This document shows, piece after piece, positions 45,801 to 53,845 of a stretch of DNA of 64,000 nt (its first letter is position 1; each line of letters begins with the position of its first letter). Both the position numbers and the translations under genes were made by a program. This DNA comes from Balneolaceae bacterium (GTDB lineage: Bacteria; Bacteroidota; Rhodothermia; Balneolales; Balneolaceae): assembly GCA_017640605.1 (NCBI GenBank), contig JAEPQH010000004.1, positions 186,001 to 250,000 on the forward strand, given 5' to 3'. The notes beneath the pieces were generated by a model. The model saw nothing but the letters and a program-made list of their open reading frames with translations, was not told where the DNA came from and searched no databases.

Positions 45801-46018
45801 ACATAGTAGATATAGGGCTGATCATCATGCCCGGCTACAGCTACTGATCGACCTCCTCTAAATGGACCAATTTCCCGATATTCCAAATCCTGAAATAACG
45901 AAGATTCAAATTGGGGTGAATTGGTTTCGGCGCCATGGCCAAAAACCTGAGCTTGTGAAGTTTCTGCCATACACAGAGCAAGCAAAAAGCAGATTGCAAG
46001 ACTTAAAAATCGCTTCAT
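42827..46018 (-). CDS. Secreted BNR/Asp-box (sortilin, Vps10-like) repeat protein
   Basis: A 1063-residue secreted protein (signal peptide ending ETSQAQ) with a beta-propeller of about eleven Asp-box repeats: TIDGGNTW, STDAGKTW, TTDGGKTW, STDGGESW, SEDAGATW, SIDGGKTF and further looser copies. The C-terminal quarter (about residues 780-1063) has a short beta domain then a long helical region (LIQTINAKLDTTHKAINEIR and ..IEQELVQTKAEAIQDV). Annotated relatives are called glycosyl hydrolase or VPS10 proteins but no sialidase arginine triad is evident, so enzymatic activity is not claimed. It stands alone and is closed by a strong terminator. Confidence 0.85.
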   Translation of the reverse strand: MKRFLSLAICFLLALCMAETSQAQVFGHGAETNSPQFESSLFQDLEYREIGPFRGGRSVAVAGHDDQPYIYYVGYTGGGVYKTIDGGNTWENITDGYFKTGSVGAIDVADSDPNVIYAGMGETDIRGNMSAGDGMYRSTDAGKTWQYLGLGNTQFIGDIEIHPTNPDVVWIAAMGKLFGNVESADRGVYKTTDGGKTWNKVLFRDNKTGAVDIAVDPNNPRILYAAMWEAYRNEYEMSSGGEGSGLFKSTDGGESWTEITRNPGLPKGMVGKIGVSVSPVNSDRVFAIVENARGGGLFRSEDAGATWTRVSADRNLRQRAWYYSKVIADTQNEDVVYVLNVGFWKSIDGGKTFSRIRTPHADHHDLWIASNNPNRMVIGDDGGGQVTYNGGKTWTSYHTSATAQIYQVAVDNQFPYMIYGAQQDNSTFAIMSRTNSSGIDEDDWWPVAGCESGYIAVDPENHDVTYGGCYGGSLSRYDANLRLNDRIDIWPDNPMGSGADQLKYRFQWTFPIIISPHNPDVLYATSQYVHRSTDEGMSWEDISPDLTRNDKSKQGESGGPITKDDTSVEYYNTIFTFVESEIEPGLLWAGSDDGLIHISRDNGETWDNVTPRGLPESMISILDASQHDPGTAYFAATRYKFGDFQPMIYRTTNYGRSWDKITDGIPDMDFTRVVREDPNKAGLLYAGTETGVYVSFNAGDDWQPLQMNLPATPITDLAVHKRDKDLIVATQGRSFWILDDLPVLHQMTDEIAKADRHLFDPEDTYLYGGSSWGGPSPTSGKNPENGAVVFFKLDKEQESEIKLEFLDMRGNTIQTYSSMEDTRGRAVKESPLFYEEEGRTRPSVVPNKAGLNKFVWNLRYPGVTNLDGRQILWAGNTSGPMAVPGTYTVRMHIGEEMVGEQQFEVKKDPRLVDVSQEDLIAQFELIQTINAKLDTTHKAINEIRSVTSEINSMMAEIKGNEALSERVKELTQAISEIEQELVQTKAEAIQDVLNFPIKLNNKLAALKSTVATGYGRPTAQQYAVFEDLAAKVDVQLEKLQAIWNGEYEQVIEEIENPSVPINR

Positions 46019-46129
46019 AAGTATCCCGTTTATTTTAAATGATTAGCGCGAAGAGCGGTTTAGAATTACCGAAGGTAGGTATTCAGAATCAAGATGTCGG
46101 TAAAAAATTGTGAAGGGGAGACAGAAGCA

Positions 46130-46948
46130 TTAATTAAACACAAAGCGAAAGGTAATCGAACCCCATTGTATGGTTTGCGGTACGCCACCCGGTAAACGAG
46201 AAAAACGCCATGTTCTAAGCGTGCTCATTACCTCGCGTTCTAACTCTGGGCTCATTTTTTTGATCGGAATAATTCGTCCAACCGTTCCATTAGGTCGTAC
46301 TTCGAAGCGAACAGTTATAACCGCTTCTGTATTTGCAGTATTAGTAGGGAGAGGCTGAACCATGGGTGCACGTTCGATATCACCTTCCCACTTTAGCTCA
46401 TATGGGGCTGTTTTGTCATCATCATTACCAAGACCCTGATCGGAGTCGGTTTCGCCGGTGGCGCCTTCAACATCGCCACTTTCTTCCTCACCTTCTTGCG
46501 TGTCGATATCTTCTTTGGCAACCGGAGCTATTTCAATTTCTTCTTCGGTATTTTCTTCGGCAGTTTGGGTAGGATCTATTTCCTCGGTTACCGGCGTTTC
46601 GATGGCTTCTTCAATTACATCCTCAACTTCATCAGGTAAATCAACCGGCTTGGTATCTTCTTGTGCGGTAGTTTCGGGGATGTCTTCCGGTTCCGGGGTT
46701 TCTTCGGTGGGTTCTTCCGTTTCTACTTCTGATGGATTTGGACGAGTTGCCACTTGTTCATCTTCAACTTCCGAAAACTCGGTTAATCGCCCGGTTTGAA
46801 ACTCGCCAAACTCAACTTCTATAAAAGACGGGCGAATGTTCCTTCCCATATCGATGGTAAACCAAAGAGAGAATGCAATCAGCACTGCGGCAACACTGAT
46901 GGTTGCAAATAATGCGCGAGTATCGTCTTTTGTGAATTGAGGATCCAT
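46130..46948 (-). CDS. tonB: Energy transducer TonB
   Basis: A 272-residue TonB. One N-terminal membrane helix (about 12-30, ISVAAVLIAFSLWFTIDM), a long Glu/Thr/Pro-rich spacer (about 45-190) and a C-terminal domain ITVRFEVRPNGTVGRIIPI, then LRTWRFSRLP. The H of the N-terminal SHLS motif, important for ExbB/D coupling in E. coli, is not obvious. The spacer is acidic instead of Lys-Pro-rich. It is the last gene of an operon with exbD 6 bases upstream, exbB, HU/SPOR protein, HU and an outer-membrane barrel. Confidence 0.9.
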   Translation of the reverse strand: MDPQFTKDDTRALFATISVAAVLIAFSLWFTIDMGRNIRPSFIEVEFGEFQTGRLTEFSEVEDEQVATRPNPSEVETEEPTEETPEPEDIPETTAQEDTKPVDLPDEVEDVIEEAIETPVTEEIDPTQTAEENTEEEIEIAPVAKEDIDTQEGEEESGDVEGATGETDSDQGLGNDDDKTAPYELKWEGDIERAPMVQPLPTNTANTEAVITVRFEVRPNGTVGRIIPIKKMSPELEREVMSTLRTWRFSRLPGGVPQTIQWGSITFRFVFN

Positions 46949-46954
46949 ATTACT

Positions 46955-47371
46955 TTAAAGTGAACCTTGTTCGGTGGCCATTACCAATCGCAAATTCAAT
47001 GCCTTTCCAATGTTCAACACACGAACGGCATCGTCAACAGTTGCGTCTTTGTCTGCCCTAAGTACGATGGTGCCTTCAGGTTTAGTATTTCGTGCTTCGC
47101 GGATGGCGCCGGCAAGCGAGCCTCGTGCGGTCAGTTCTCCCTCCACATAAAATTCGCCATCATTAGTTATGGCTACCGAAATATATTCTGCTTGTGTTAC
47201 CGCGCCACTTTCTGCTTTTGGAATATTCACTTGAATACCAAAGTTGGTAACAAACGATGAAGTGAGCAAAAAGAAGATCAGTAAGAGCAGTACAATATCC
47301 GTTAACGACGACTGTGAAAACAGCGACAATGGAGTTAAACGTTTATCACCTCTTCTGAAATCGCGTGCCAT
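46955..47371 (-). CDS. exbD: ExbD/TolR-family biopolymer transport protein
   Basis: A 138-residue protein with one N-terminal membrane helix. The helix carries the proton-pathway aspartate (SLTDIVLLLLIFFLLTSSFV, D at about residue 25). The periplasmic part follows (VNIPKAESG, LRADKDATVDDAVRVLNI). Belongs with ExbB to the proton-driven motor that energises TonB. ExbD versus TolR cannot be told by eye, but the TonB gene next to it favours ExbD. Confidence 0.9.
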   Translation of the reverse strand: MARDFRRGDKRLTPLSLFSQSSLTDIVLLLLIFFLLTSSFVTNFGIQVNIPKAESGAVTQAEYISVAITNDGEFYVEGELTARGSLAGAIREARNTKPEGTIVLRADKDATVDDAVRVLNIGKALNLRLVMATEQGSL

Positions 47372-47372
47372 A

Positions 47373-48077
47373 TCAGCTCTGTTTTTTGGGTGCAGGTGAT
47401 TGAAGAAGGTCTATAAAATCAGCCGAGGCATTTTCGAGTTCAAATATCGAACGATTGATTTTACCCAGCAGGAAGTTGTAAAAGCCGAACGCGATCAAAC
47501 CAACAATTAAACCCGCAGCGGTTGTAATCAATGCTTCCCAAATACCACCCGCAAGTGCACTAGGGTTTACATTACCCTGCAGCGATTGAATATCCATAAA
47601 GGCCTCGATCATACCGGTTACTGTTCCTGTAAACCCAATTAATGGCGCCACACCGGCAATAGTTGCCAGCCAGTTCATGCGTTTTTCAAGAAAAAAGATT
47701 TCCTTTTTGCCTGCATTGTCAATCGCGTCTTCGATATCGCGAATGGGTCGACCTAATCGCTTAATTCCTGCTTTGATAATTCTGGCGAGCGGTTTATCAA
47801 AGTCCTCGCAATAGGCAATAGCATCACTCTGACGGCCGGTTTTCAGCATTCCTTCGATGGTGCCCAAAAAGCGTTGGGTATCGGTATGGGAGCGAGTTAG
47901 GGCGCTCCATCGCTCAAAAATCACATAAAAAGAAATCAAGAAGAGGATAAAGATGGGGATCATCAGGATGCCACCCTCTACCATTAAATCGAAAAATGTG
48001 ATGGTTTCTCCCTCCAACGACGTTGCCAGAGAATCGACCGAGGCAACGGATTCCTGAATAAGAAATGCGTAATTCAT
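47373..48077 (-). CDS. exbB: ExbB/TolQ/MotA-type proton channel protein
   Basis: A 234-residue membrane protein with three helices (about 30-50, 135-160 and 172-198). Family blocks are RMNWLATIAGVAPLIGFTGT, then VTGMIEAF and GIWEALITTAAGLIVGLIAF. It forms the pentameric channel in which the ExbD dimer sits. The gene follows the HU/SPOR gene by 8 bases and precedes exbD by one base. Confidence 0.93.
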   Translation of the reverse strand: MNYAFLIQESVASVDSLATSLEGETITFFDLMVEGGILMIPIFILFLISFYVIFERWSALTRSHTDTQRFLGTIEGMLKTGRQSDAIAYCEDFDKPLARIIKAGIKRLGRPIRDIEDAIDNAGKKEIFFLEKRMNWLATIAGVAPLIGFTGTVTGMIEAFMDIQSLQGNVNPSALAGGIWEALITTAAGLIVGLIAFGFYNFLLGKINRSIFELENASADFIDLLQSPAPKKQS

Positions 48078-48085
48078 GTAGATGA

Positions 48086-49858
48086 TTAGTTAATTTTTTT
48101 AATGAAGTAGTTATCAGGTAATAGCGTTTCAATTTCTTCGGCAGCTACGGCAGCGTCAAATAACGAAGCAAACTGCCCTAAACTTACTCTCCAGAGTGTG
48201 CCATATCGCTCGCTTTCGATTGGAGCCACAATAGCTCGATAACCGTCGTTCTGTAATTTTTGTTGTTCAGAAAGTGCGTTTTGTTGATTGCTGAGTGAAT
48301 ACATCACAATCGTATAGCCATCCATTCCATCTGCCGAAAGTGCACCGGTAAGGCCATATTTCTCGGCTTCATTACTGGTTTGATTTTGCATAGGCTGTGT
48401 ATTTTCAACTACCGGAGGCGCAGCTTGTTCCTGATTTGTTGCCGGTTCTTCTGTTTGTGAAGTCTCCGTTGGTGTTTCAGAAACCGGATCAGTGACAGGG
48501 GTTGGGGTAGTTTCAACCACCGGAGGTGGCGTGGCCGGTTGAGATGTTGTAGCAACGGTAGAAGTGCTCGGCGAAATAAATGGAATGTTTAAGATATTGA
48601 AATAGCCTAAGCCAACTACACCGCCACCAAGTACAACTATGATTAGAACCACCCATAACCAAGCGGGGGCTGCTTCGGAATTTTTACTGGCCTTAATCGG
48701 CTTTTCCTTCTTTTTGGTTTTCGTTTCTTTTTCTTCCGGCTCTTTGTTTGCCTCAGCTTTTTGATCGGTATCGGTAGGATCGTCGGTAGTAATATTTTTT
48801 ATAACCGGTACGATTTCGGTGTCATCGAATTCTTCCATTCTAAGTACACTTTCATCCACCTGATCATCTTCCAGGTTCATGAATGGATCTTCAAAATCTA
48901 AATCGACTTCTTTTTCCAGTTCCAGATCGTTTTCAGTGTTGTCTTCCGGTTCCGGATCCTCTTCATCAGGCTCTTTCTTTTCTGCTTCATTCTCTGCGCT
49001 AATGGAGTTTAAATCTGCTGCGATATAATCATCTTCACCATCTTCTTGTGGAACTTCGGCGTAGTCAATCACAGCGTCAGTGTCGTCTAAACCGAGCGTT
49101 TCTTCGGTCATATCATCATTCAACAACCCATCCGATTCCATTTCGGCAAATACATCATCTAATAACTCGTCGGTATCCTTCTCGTCATTTTCCTCGGAAT
49201 CAGAATCCCCACCCATAAACGCTGCAACTTCTGCATCGAGGTCGTTGCTGTTTGCTTCTTCTTGATCTGTATCAGCAAAAACGTCGTCGAAACCGTCAAA
49301 TTCGTTTTCATCAGAAGTATCTATACCTTCGTCCTCTTCGATCGGCTTTTCGTAATCCTGTCCCATCAAACTGGCAAACAATCGATCAGCACTTTCATCT
49401 TCTTTATGGGCTTCAACTCCCCACATTTCAGGACCGGGATCTTCGGCCGGTTCTAAATCCGGATCGTTAATATCATCATCAATCAGTCCCGCAAAGCGAG
49501 TCCCTAAATCTTTGCCAACCGGTTTTTTTGCCTCCAGATCTATCTCTTCGGCACCGCTTTCATCATCAAGTCCTTCAAAAGGATCATCAAAACTTGGAGC
49601 CGGTTCGTCTAGCTCGATGGGCTCCATTCCAACATATTTGAAATTGATTTCTGTCTCTAGTTCTTTCGAAGGGATAAACATTATGCGATTTCCCAGGCTA
49701 CTAAAGATCCCAAATCCTTCGATTTCGTAGGCTTCGTCGTCACTCAACGATTGCTTAATGTCGGCAATCAGTTCGTTAAGTTGTTTTTCGGTAGTTTCGG
49801 CATCCAATCCGGAGGCTTCTGCAAGTAAATCAAGTAGTTGCTGATGATCGATATGCAT
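48086..49858 (-). CDS. Membrane protein with N-terminal HU-like domain and C-terminal SPOR domain
   Basis: A 590-residue bridging protein. Residues 1-75 look like an HU-CCDC81-type domain (LLAEASGLDAETTEKQLNEL, EAYEIEGFGIFSSLGNRIMF). Residues 80-385 are a long acidic, probably disordered region rich in D and E. A single membrane helix follows at about 400-422 (AWLWVVLIIVVLGGGVVGLG), then a Thr/Pro-rich spacer and, from about 505, a SPOR domain (DGYTIVMYSLSNQQNA, WRVSLGQFASLFDAAVAAEE). SPOR binds denuded peptidoglycan glycan strands at division sites. A role in cell-wall or chromosome positioning is proposed for the family. Here it is 3 bases after an HU gene and in an operon with ExbB/D/TonB. 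Confidence 0.82.
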   Translation of the reverse strand: MHIDHQQLLDLLAEASGLDAETTEKQLNELIADIKQSLSDDEAYEIEGFGIFSSLGNRIMFIPSKELETEINFKYVGMEPIELDEPAPSFDDPFEGLDDESGAEEIDLEAKKPVGKDLGTRFAGLIDDDINDPDLEPAEDPGPEMWGVEAHKEDESADRLFASLMGQDYEKPIEEDEGIDTSDENEFDGFDDVFADTDQEEANSNDLDAEVAAFMGGDSDSEENDEKDTDELLDDVFAEMESDGLLNDDMTEETLGLDDTDAVIDYAEVPQEDGEDDYIAADLNSISAENEAEKKEPDEEDPEPEDNTENDLELEKEVDLDFEDPFMNLEDDQVDESVLRMEEFDDTEIVPVIKNITTDDPTDTDQKAEANKEPEEKETKTKKKEKPIKASKNSEAAPAWLWVVLIIVVLGGGVVGLGYFNILNIPFISPSTSTVATTSQPATPPPVVETTPTPVTDPVSETPTETSQTEEPATNQEQAAPPVVENTQPMQNQTSNEAEKYGLTGALSADGMDGYTIVMYSLSNQQNALSEQQKLQNDGYRAIVAPIESERYGTLWRVSLGQFASLFDAAVAAEEIETLLPDNYFIKKIN

Positions 49859-49861
49859 GCT

Positions 49862-50059
49862 TTACCTCTCTATTTCCGCTACAAATTCAATGGTATCACG
49901 CGGAGGCATCATTACGGTTTTACCGTCAATTCTTTTTTCCTGATGTTGACTGTGATGAACGGCTTTAAATGTACCTAGGCCCGAAATCTCTACGGAGTTC
50001 TTCATTATAATTTGATCGCGAACTACTACACTAAATGCTTCTAAAAACTCTTTTTTCAT
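49862..50059 (-). CDS. Small HU-family DNA-binding protein
   Basis: A 65-residue protein when started at the ATG 50059 (MKKEFLEAFSVVVRDQIIMK). The longer frame to 50122 adds 21 residues that run over the barrel gene's end and are not HU-like. HU features are EISGLGTFKAVHHSQHQEKR and VMMPPRDTIEFVAE, where HU arms carry the intercalating proline. It is shorter than the usual 90 residues and lacks the N-terminal long helix pair. It is next to the HU/SPOR gene, so the pair may cooperate. Confidence 0.8.
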   Translation of the reverse strand: MKKEFLEAFSVVVRDQIIMKNSVEISGLGTFKAVHHSQHQEKRIDGKTVMMPPRDTIEFVAEIER

Positions 50060-50061
50060 AT

Positions 50062-51801
50062 TTACAATTTTATGATTATCCCTCCGAAGAGCTGAAATGG
50101 GCGCTCCTGATAGCCGTCCCACACTTCGTATTTTTGCCCCAAAATATTCAATACTTTGGCATAAACACCAAACCGATCGCTAAATTCGTATTCGGCTTTT
50201 ACATTTACAAGGCCGATGGTACCTAATTCGCGGTTATTGGTGGGCGATTGCCGCTTGCCAATCACATCAAACCAGGTGCTTAGCAACAACGATTTTTCTA
50301 AATGGTAATTAAGTGATGCTGTTACCCCAAAACGTTCTTCATAGGGGATGTCAGCTCCGCTATCTAGCTTAGGTCGCCGAGCGTAAATTTTGGCATCAAA
50401 CCAGAATTGCTCGGGGTTAAGCTGTTGAGTAATCCCGCCGAATAACTCGAACGTACTCGATTTTTCGTAATTGATGGTATAAAAAAGTGCATAATCCTGC
50501 CCGATTCTAATTTCTGATACCCGCTGATAATACGCTCTGTTTCTTGTGATTTGATAAGACAGCCCGCCATACACTCGATTGCCTTCAAATAACTGAAGTC
50601 CAATTTCGCCAAATGCTTTGGATTGATAACTATGGCGCAAGGTTGTAGCTGTATTTAAAAAGCGATTGATTTGATAATGCTCTTGAAGGTTTGTTAAAAA
50701 CGGCCCCGCTTTAATTCCCCCTTTCACCAACAAAGCATCTTTTAAATTGTAGGAAAGTTCTGCTTCCGGTGCGATGTAGAATTTATTTTCTAGTCCATCG
50801 CTCACATACGCAATATTAAATGCACCCGTAGCGTGCATGTTGAAATTGATCAACTTTTTGTACTCGGCACCAAGTGTGCCAAGAAATATATTCTGAGAAG
50901 CACTATTGGCCGCATCATATCGTCCGGTTGTTAATTGGGCATTAATACCCAACGTTTCGTATAGACGAGAGCCGGGCCAGTATTTGTTGGCTTCTACATG
51001 TACATATTGCTCGCTGCTGTTTCCGGATATAAGATTTCCATTATTTCGCGTAGTGTTATCGCCTGCATCTAAGTCTGCCTCAAAGTGCGAAACTGTTAGT
51101 TCAGTGGTTAATCCTTCTAAGGCATTTTTTGTTTGATGAAGCGCTGCATTCCAACTCAACCCCAGATAATCTTTTCGGGTAGTTTCACCAATTACATCCT
51201 GATAAAGCGGATCCAGATTATATAAGCGATTGAAATCACTTAGAAAACCGATGGAGCTTTCGACCGCCAAATCCTTTTTTACTTTCGAATAAAAGCGAAC
51301 ATCGCCATCCATAAAACGAAAACCGGAAGCCTGATCGTCGAGGTGACCATCCGACGTTAGCAACGAAAAATCACCTGTTAAAGTAGATTTGCTACCTAAT
51401 CCCTGATAAAAATAGGCGTCAGCTTCCGGAGTGATAAAAGATCCAAAGCCACCTTTTAGATACACATTAGTGCGGCTTGGAGTTGGTAATACCGATCGGG
51501 CAGGAGGTTCCGGCCGATCTAATTGTGTGATCGCAATACTGGCAACCGCTTGCTCGCGCGATTCCATAAAGGGCATTCTGTTAGGGTCGATCTGAAATAC
51601 CCGCGGTTTGGGATTAAAACCAAGAATGGGCTGGCGACGAAGACCGGGGAAACGTGCTCTGAATTCACTTCTAATCTCAATATCCTGAGGGTTAATCTCG
51701 GGTAACAATGTATTCTGCGGATTGGTGCCTCCCGATTGGGCAAGCGCTGCTGCAGAAGTAATTACTATGAGTGCAAATAGAAGTGATGGTCTGAAAATCA
51801 T
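50062..51801 (-). CDS. Outer-membrane beta-barrel protein, TonB-receptor-like but without an evident plug
   Basis: A 579-residue protein with a signal peptide (..VITSAAALAQ). After a proline-rich leader (to about 105) the mature part is a barrel of many strands, closing with FGVYAKVLNILGQKYEVWDG and a final GGIIIKL, the typical end of TonB-dependent receptors. A standard plug domain (about 130 residues) is not evident and no TonB box can be seen by eye; the leader is too short. It heads the operon that goes on to HU, HU/SPOR, ExbB, ExbD and TonB, so it is the natural client of this TonB. Confidence 0.72.
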   Translation of the reverse strand: MIFRPSLLFALIVITSAAALAQSGGTNPQNTLLPEINPQDIEIRSEFRARFPGLRRQPILGFNPKPRVFQIDPNRMPFMESREQAVASIAITQLDRPEPPARSVLPTPSRTNVYLKGGFGSFITPEADAYFYQGLGSKSTLTGDFSLLTSDGHLDDQASGFRFMDGDVRFYSKVKKDLAVESSIGFLSDFNRLYNLDPLYQDVIGETTRKDYLGLSWNAALHQTKNALEGLTTELTVSHFEADLDAGDNTTRNNGNLISGNSSEQYVHVEANKYWPGSRLYETLGINAQLTTGRYDAANSASQNIFLGTLGAEYKKLINFNMHATGAFNIAYVSDGLENKFYIAPEAELSYNLKDALLVKGGIKAGPFLTNLQEHYQINRFLNTATTLRHSYQSKAFGEIGLQLFEGNRVYGGLSYQITRNRAYYQRVSEIRIGQDYALFYTINYEKSSTFELFGGITQQLNPEQFWFDAKIYARRPKLDSGADIPYEERFGVTASLNYHLEKSLLLSTWFDVIGKRQSPTNNRELGTIGLVNVKAEYEFSDRFGVYAKVLNILGQKYEVWDGYQERPFQLFGGIIIKL

Positions 51802-51941
51802 ACAGAAAAGCTTTCTAGAATGTACAAATTTTTTGATTGAAGGATGAATCTACCTTCACATGATTAAAGATACCTCATCACACATTTCATGTTCCGTTAT
51901 TGACTACGTAAAAAAGAAAAAACCGATTGGTAGAACGCTGG

Positions 51942-53291
51942 TTAAATGTTACCGGCGCTCTTCATTCTATCGAAGTAATCTCTTGCTGCGGCCATTACTT
52001 TTGGTGATAAGAGTATGGCTACCGTCATAGTTGGGATACTCATCAACGCAAACATGCCGTCGGTAAAATTGAGCACCGCATTAATAGTTGCTACTGATCC
52101 AAAAATGATGGCTACAGCATAAAAGTAGTTGAAATACTTTTGTTTATCGGCGCCTATCAAAAAACCAAGACATTTAGTGGAGTAATATGAGTAAGTAAAT
52201 AATGAGCTGAAGCCGAAGATCAATACACAGAAAATCAACAAATAAACACCAAATGGTCCAATTGCTTCCTGAAATGCTGAGGCAGTTAAGGTGATCCCGT
52301 TCAACTCGCCGGATTGCCACACATCGGTTACTAAAATAGCTAAGGCAGTCATCGTACAAACGATAAGTGTGTCAATAAACGGGCCCATCATAGCCACTAA
52401 CCCTTCGCGAACGGGTTCTTTGGTTTTTGCAGCGCCATGAGCGAGTGTAGCTGTTCCGATACCGGCTTCGTTCGAGAATGCCGCTCGTTTTGTTCCGTGT
52501 ACAATCAAGCTTCCTAAAACGCCACCAAATGCTGCGTCGCCATTAAAATAGGCCCCTTGAAAAGCATCGGTTACAATCAGTAATAAATAATGCCCAAGTA
52601 CATCAATATGAATGCCTAAAATGATGAGCACACAGCTAACATAGATTACAACCATAGCCGGCACCATTTTCGAAGCTACTTTACCAACACGCTTAATTCC
52701 ACCGAAAATTACAATCGAAACGATAGCTAGAATTACAAGTCCGCTCACTAAATCGCTGGCAAATGTATTGGCAGGATCTGTAATGCCGTTTGGCACAAGT
52801 ACGAAATCGCGTACAATTTGTGTTACCTGATTGGCCTGAAAAATCGGGAGTGGCCCAAATAAACCAGCAAGGGCAAACAGCACAGCTAATGGTTTCCACT
52901 TCTTACCTAAACCTTCTACAATCATGTACATGGTTCCACCCTGAATGTCCCCATTCGAATCTTTTCCACGATACATAATGGAAAGGGTACAGGTGAAAAA
53001 CTTTGTAGCCATACCAACCACTGCGCTCACCCACATCCAGAATACAGCTCCTGGACCACCAATTGCGATGGCAACAGCTACACCACTAATGTTGCCAAGA
53101 CCAACGGTTGCTGCTAATGCCGAGGAAAGTGCTTCGAAGTGACTAATATCTCCGGGATCGTCTGGATCGTCGTATTTACCTCGTAAAATATCTATCGCGT
53201 GAAAGAAGTAACGGTAGGGAGTAAATCGGGAGTAAATGAGAAAATATAATCCACCACCTACCAATAAAAGAACGAGTGGGGTTCCCCACAT
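51942..53291 (-). CDS. Sodium:alanine (amino acid) symporter, AgcS family
   Basis: A 449-residue transporter with about ten membrane segments. Family signatures are ALAATVGLGNISGVAVAIAIGG with GPGAVFWMW near residue 72, and KRAAFSNEAGIGTATLAHGA near 268. It co-transports sodium with alanine or glycine. The first in-frame ATG (53291) begins MWGTPLVLLLVGGGLYF, but the frame stays open 23 codons further upstream, with residues (ETIDRALAAFSSF) resembling the amphipathic leader of relatives. So the real start may be a non-ATG codon upstream (for example ATT at 53339). Confidence 0.93.
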   Translation of the reverse strand: MWGTPLVLLLVGGGLYFLIYSRFTPYRYFFHAIDILRGKYDDPDDPGDISHFEALSSALAATVGLGNISGVAVAIAIGGPGAVFWMWVSAVVGMATKFFTCTLSIMYRGKDSNGDIQGGTMYMIVEGLGKKWKPLAVLFALAGLFGPLPIFQANQVTQIVRDFVLVPNGITDPANTFASDLVSGLVILAIVSIVIFGGIKRVGKVASKMVPAMVVIYVSCVLIILGIHIDVLGHYLLLIVTDAFQGAYFNGDAAFGGVLGSLIVHGTKRAAFSNEAGIGTATLAHGAAKTKEPVREGLVAMMGPFIDTLIVCTMTALAILVTDVWQSGELNGITLTASAFQEAIGPFGVYLLIFCVLIFGFSSLFTYSYYSTKCLGFLIGADKQKYFNYFYAVAIIFGSVATINAVLNFTDGMFALMSIPTMTVAILLSPKVMAAARDYFDRMKSAGNI

Positions 53292-53380
53292 AAATGACGA
53301 AAATGCGGCTAATGCGCGATCTATAGTTTCCAGAGCAATAGTATTTAGTGATGATTTAGACTACAAACAGCGCAAAACTA

Positions 53381-53836
53381 CTAAAAGTTGCCCTTAGTGG
53401 GTAATGATCTTAGAAAATAGATGTAATCGGTAGCAGGGGCTTCGTATCCGTTTTTACTTAGCAAATACAGAATCTGTGCGCGGTGATGTTGCCCATGAAT
53501 AATGATATGCTCAAAAATATCATCGGCCATAGTTGTAAAATGATTTCCTTTCAAATCCTGATAATCAATCATTTCACCAGTTTTTTGAGCAATTCGATGC
53601 AGCATATCACCACTATCATTCAACAGACTTTTGCACTCTTCGATGGTATAATTTCCCCAGATCTGGGTGGTTTCTTCGATTTCATGAATACGATTAAACC
53701 AAATAATTTGTGCTTTAAAGAGATGCGCAAATAATCGGGTGAGTTCGGCTCGAAGGGTATCCTCCCGAACTTTTTCTATCGCATCGATTACAAGTTTGTT
53801 TGCCCACCGATCGTAGTCAATTTTTTTGTTATCCAT
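53381..53836 (-). CDS. DinB-family protein
   Basis: A 151-residue four-helix DinB-like protein. Metal-binding histidines are present, notably DIFEHIIIHGQHHRAQILYLL near residue 110, and the N-terminal DYDRWANKL segment matches many DinB proteins (YxxWAN..L). The family includes thiol transferases such as bacillithiol transferases, but the substrate is unknown here. It lies between the AgcS gene (89 bases) and marC-like gene (9 bases downstream of that gene) and is likely co-transcribed with the latter. Confidence 0.85.
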   Translation of the reverse strand: MDNKKIDYDRWANKLVIDAIEKVREDTLRAELTRLFAHLFKAQIIWFNRIHEIEETTQIWGNYTIEECKSLLNDSGDMLHRIAQKTGEMIDYQDLKGNHFTTMADDIFEHIIIHGQHHRAQILYLLSKNGYEAPATDYIYFLRSLPTKGNF

Positions 53837-53845
53837 GACTTGGTA

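Noticed and set aside
42827-46018. Sialidase or other glycosyl hydrolase
   Set aside because: Asp-box repeats alone do not show catalysis; the arginine triad and catalytic tyrosine of sialidases are not evident.
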